From positions 186,001-250,000 of the forward strand of contig NAJO01000052.1 of NCBI GenBank assembly GCA_002077065.1: a stretch of 64,000 bases of DNA. Reading direction: 5' to 3'. The notes below the pieces were generated by a model. It was not told where the DNA came from. It worked only from the letters and a program-made list of their open reading frames with translations, and did not search any database. Both the position numbers and the translations under genes were made by a program. Shown here one piece after another: positions 63,585-64,000 of this stretch (the first letter of the stretch is position 1; each line of letters starts with the position of its first letter). Source of the DNA: Cryoendolithus antarcticus. Its lineage: Eukaryota > Ascomycota > Dothideomycetes > Cladosporiales > Cladosporiaceae.

Positions 63585-64000
63585 ATGTCTTACCATCAGC
63601 GCCCGCCTTCTGACCTGCCAGAGGCTCTGAATTACTCCGATTTGCCCGAGACTGCTGTGCACGAAAGTCCGCAGCTTGCCCAACCTGAGAAAATCGTACA
63701 TGGCTACAGTCAAGTTCCATTACATGAAGAGTTCAATGGCAGTAGGAAGAGCCACGGCGAAGAACTCCCTGCTCCATCACAATCGCTGCCGTCGCGTCGC
63801 ATCTGTGGTTTCACTCCACGCATCTCTTGGTCAGCGACGGCACTGGCAACCATCATTGTCGTTGGAGCGGCCGTCGGCGGCGGCGTAGGTGCTACTTCTC
63901 ACGAGCGGACCAAGCCGGGGCCAGGCGTCGAGTCGATCTCCCTGAGCTCATCGTCGACGTCCGTTACATCCCCATTACCGACAACATTCGAAGCAGCTAC
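63585..64000 (+). CDS. Single-TM protein, 3' partial
   Basis: An ATG at 63585 (context AACCATGTC) opens a frame that stays open to the right edge (138 codons). It reads MSYHQRPPSDLPEALNYSDL, then PETAVHESPQLAQPEKIV and a basic RRICGFTPRISW just before a TM helix (ALATIIVVGAAVGGGVGA, about residues 91-108). A Ser/Thr/Pro-rich part follows (SLSSSSTSVTSPLPTT), as in O-glycosylated stalks. This N-terminal plan (short cytosolic tail with DLPEAL, one TM, Ser/Thr stalk) is common in fungal cell-surface proteins, some with a C-terminal fucose-specific lectin domain. Whether that domain follows is beyond the window. Confidence 0.7.
   Translation, partial: MSYHQRPPSDLPEALNYSDLPETAVHESPQLAQPEKIVHGYSQVPLHEEFNGSRKSHGEELPAPSQSLPSRRICGFTPRISWSATALATIIVVGAAVGGGVGATSHERTKPGPGVESISLSSSSTSVTSPLPTTFEAA

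Noticed and set aside
1..64000. CRISPR arrays, insertion sequences, full transposons, biosynthetic cluster
   Set aside because: I saw no regularly spaced direct repeats of CRISPR type, no transposase, integrase or reverse transcriptase frame, and no backbone enzyme (PKS, NRPS, terpene cyclase).

Overview
This window is nuclear DNA of a filamentous ascomycete. Most genes carry short spliceosomal introns (45-110 nt) with GT...AG ends and CTGAC or CTAAC branch sites. The families are typically fungal: class II hydrophobin, HET domain, Zn2Cys6 regulator, PTH11-like rhodopsin-fold receptor, SCS7 sphingolipid hydroxylase. I infer Dothideomycetes from gene content and intron style, but no marker here fixes the class.

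Layout. 1-5.8 kb: the 3' end of a Ser-rich protein, a small cysteine-rich secreted protein (minus strand), a 96-bp tandem repeat array, RPS18 and a cupin. 5.8-15.6 kb: tRNase Z with a mitochondrial-type N-terminal extension, a second member of the cysteine-rich secreted family, a one-TM membrane protein and a Zn2Cys6 regulator. 15.7-27.6 kb: a PTC6-like PP2C phosphatase, a stand-alone SRA-YDG protein, a rhodopsin-fold receptor, APC10/DOC1, a GNAT acetyltransferase whose 3' end has been tandemly copied, an unknown helical protein and a PAC4-like proteasome chaperone. 27.8-39.4 kb: a carnosine N-methyltransferase-like enzyme, a giant F-box protein, small uncharacterised genes, a complex I B15/6.6-kDa subunit built from tiny exons, a GST and a class II hydrophobin. 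41-51.5 kb: a BTB-type protein, SCS7, a HET gene, RPS25 (its start codon alone on a coding exon) and an HMG-box gene broken by one in-frame UGA. 53-64 kb: a DDRGK-like coiled-coil protein, a DIF1/Spd1-type RNR regulator with a PIP box, a tRNA-like pseudogene, a PHD protein, PEX11, an SDR, a DUF7730-like protein and the 5' part of a one-TM protein running off the right edge.

I see no biosynthetic cluster or operon-like system. Most of the window is housekeeping genes separated by gene-poor gaps of 0.5-2.3 kb. The accessory signals worth following are: (i) a small secreted six-cysteine family with two genes 8 kb apart; (ii) a dispersed 96-98 bp repeat present as tandem arrays at two loci in opposite orientation; (iii) the UGA that replaces the conserved Trp of the HMG box; (iv) the SRA-YDG reader. 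Exon models were built by hand from splice signals and reading-frame continuity. Domain calls come from motif recognition, not from database searches.
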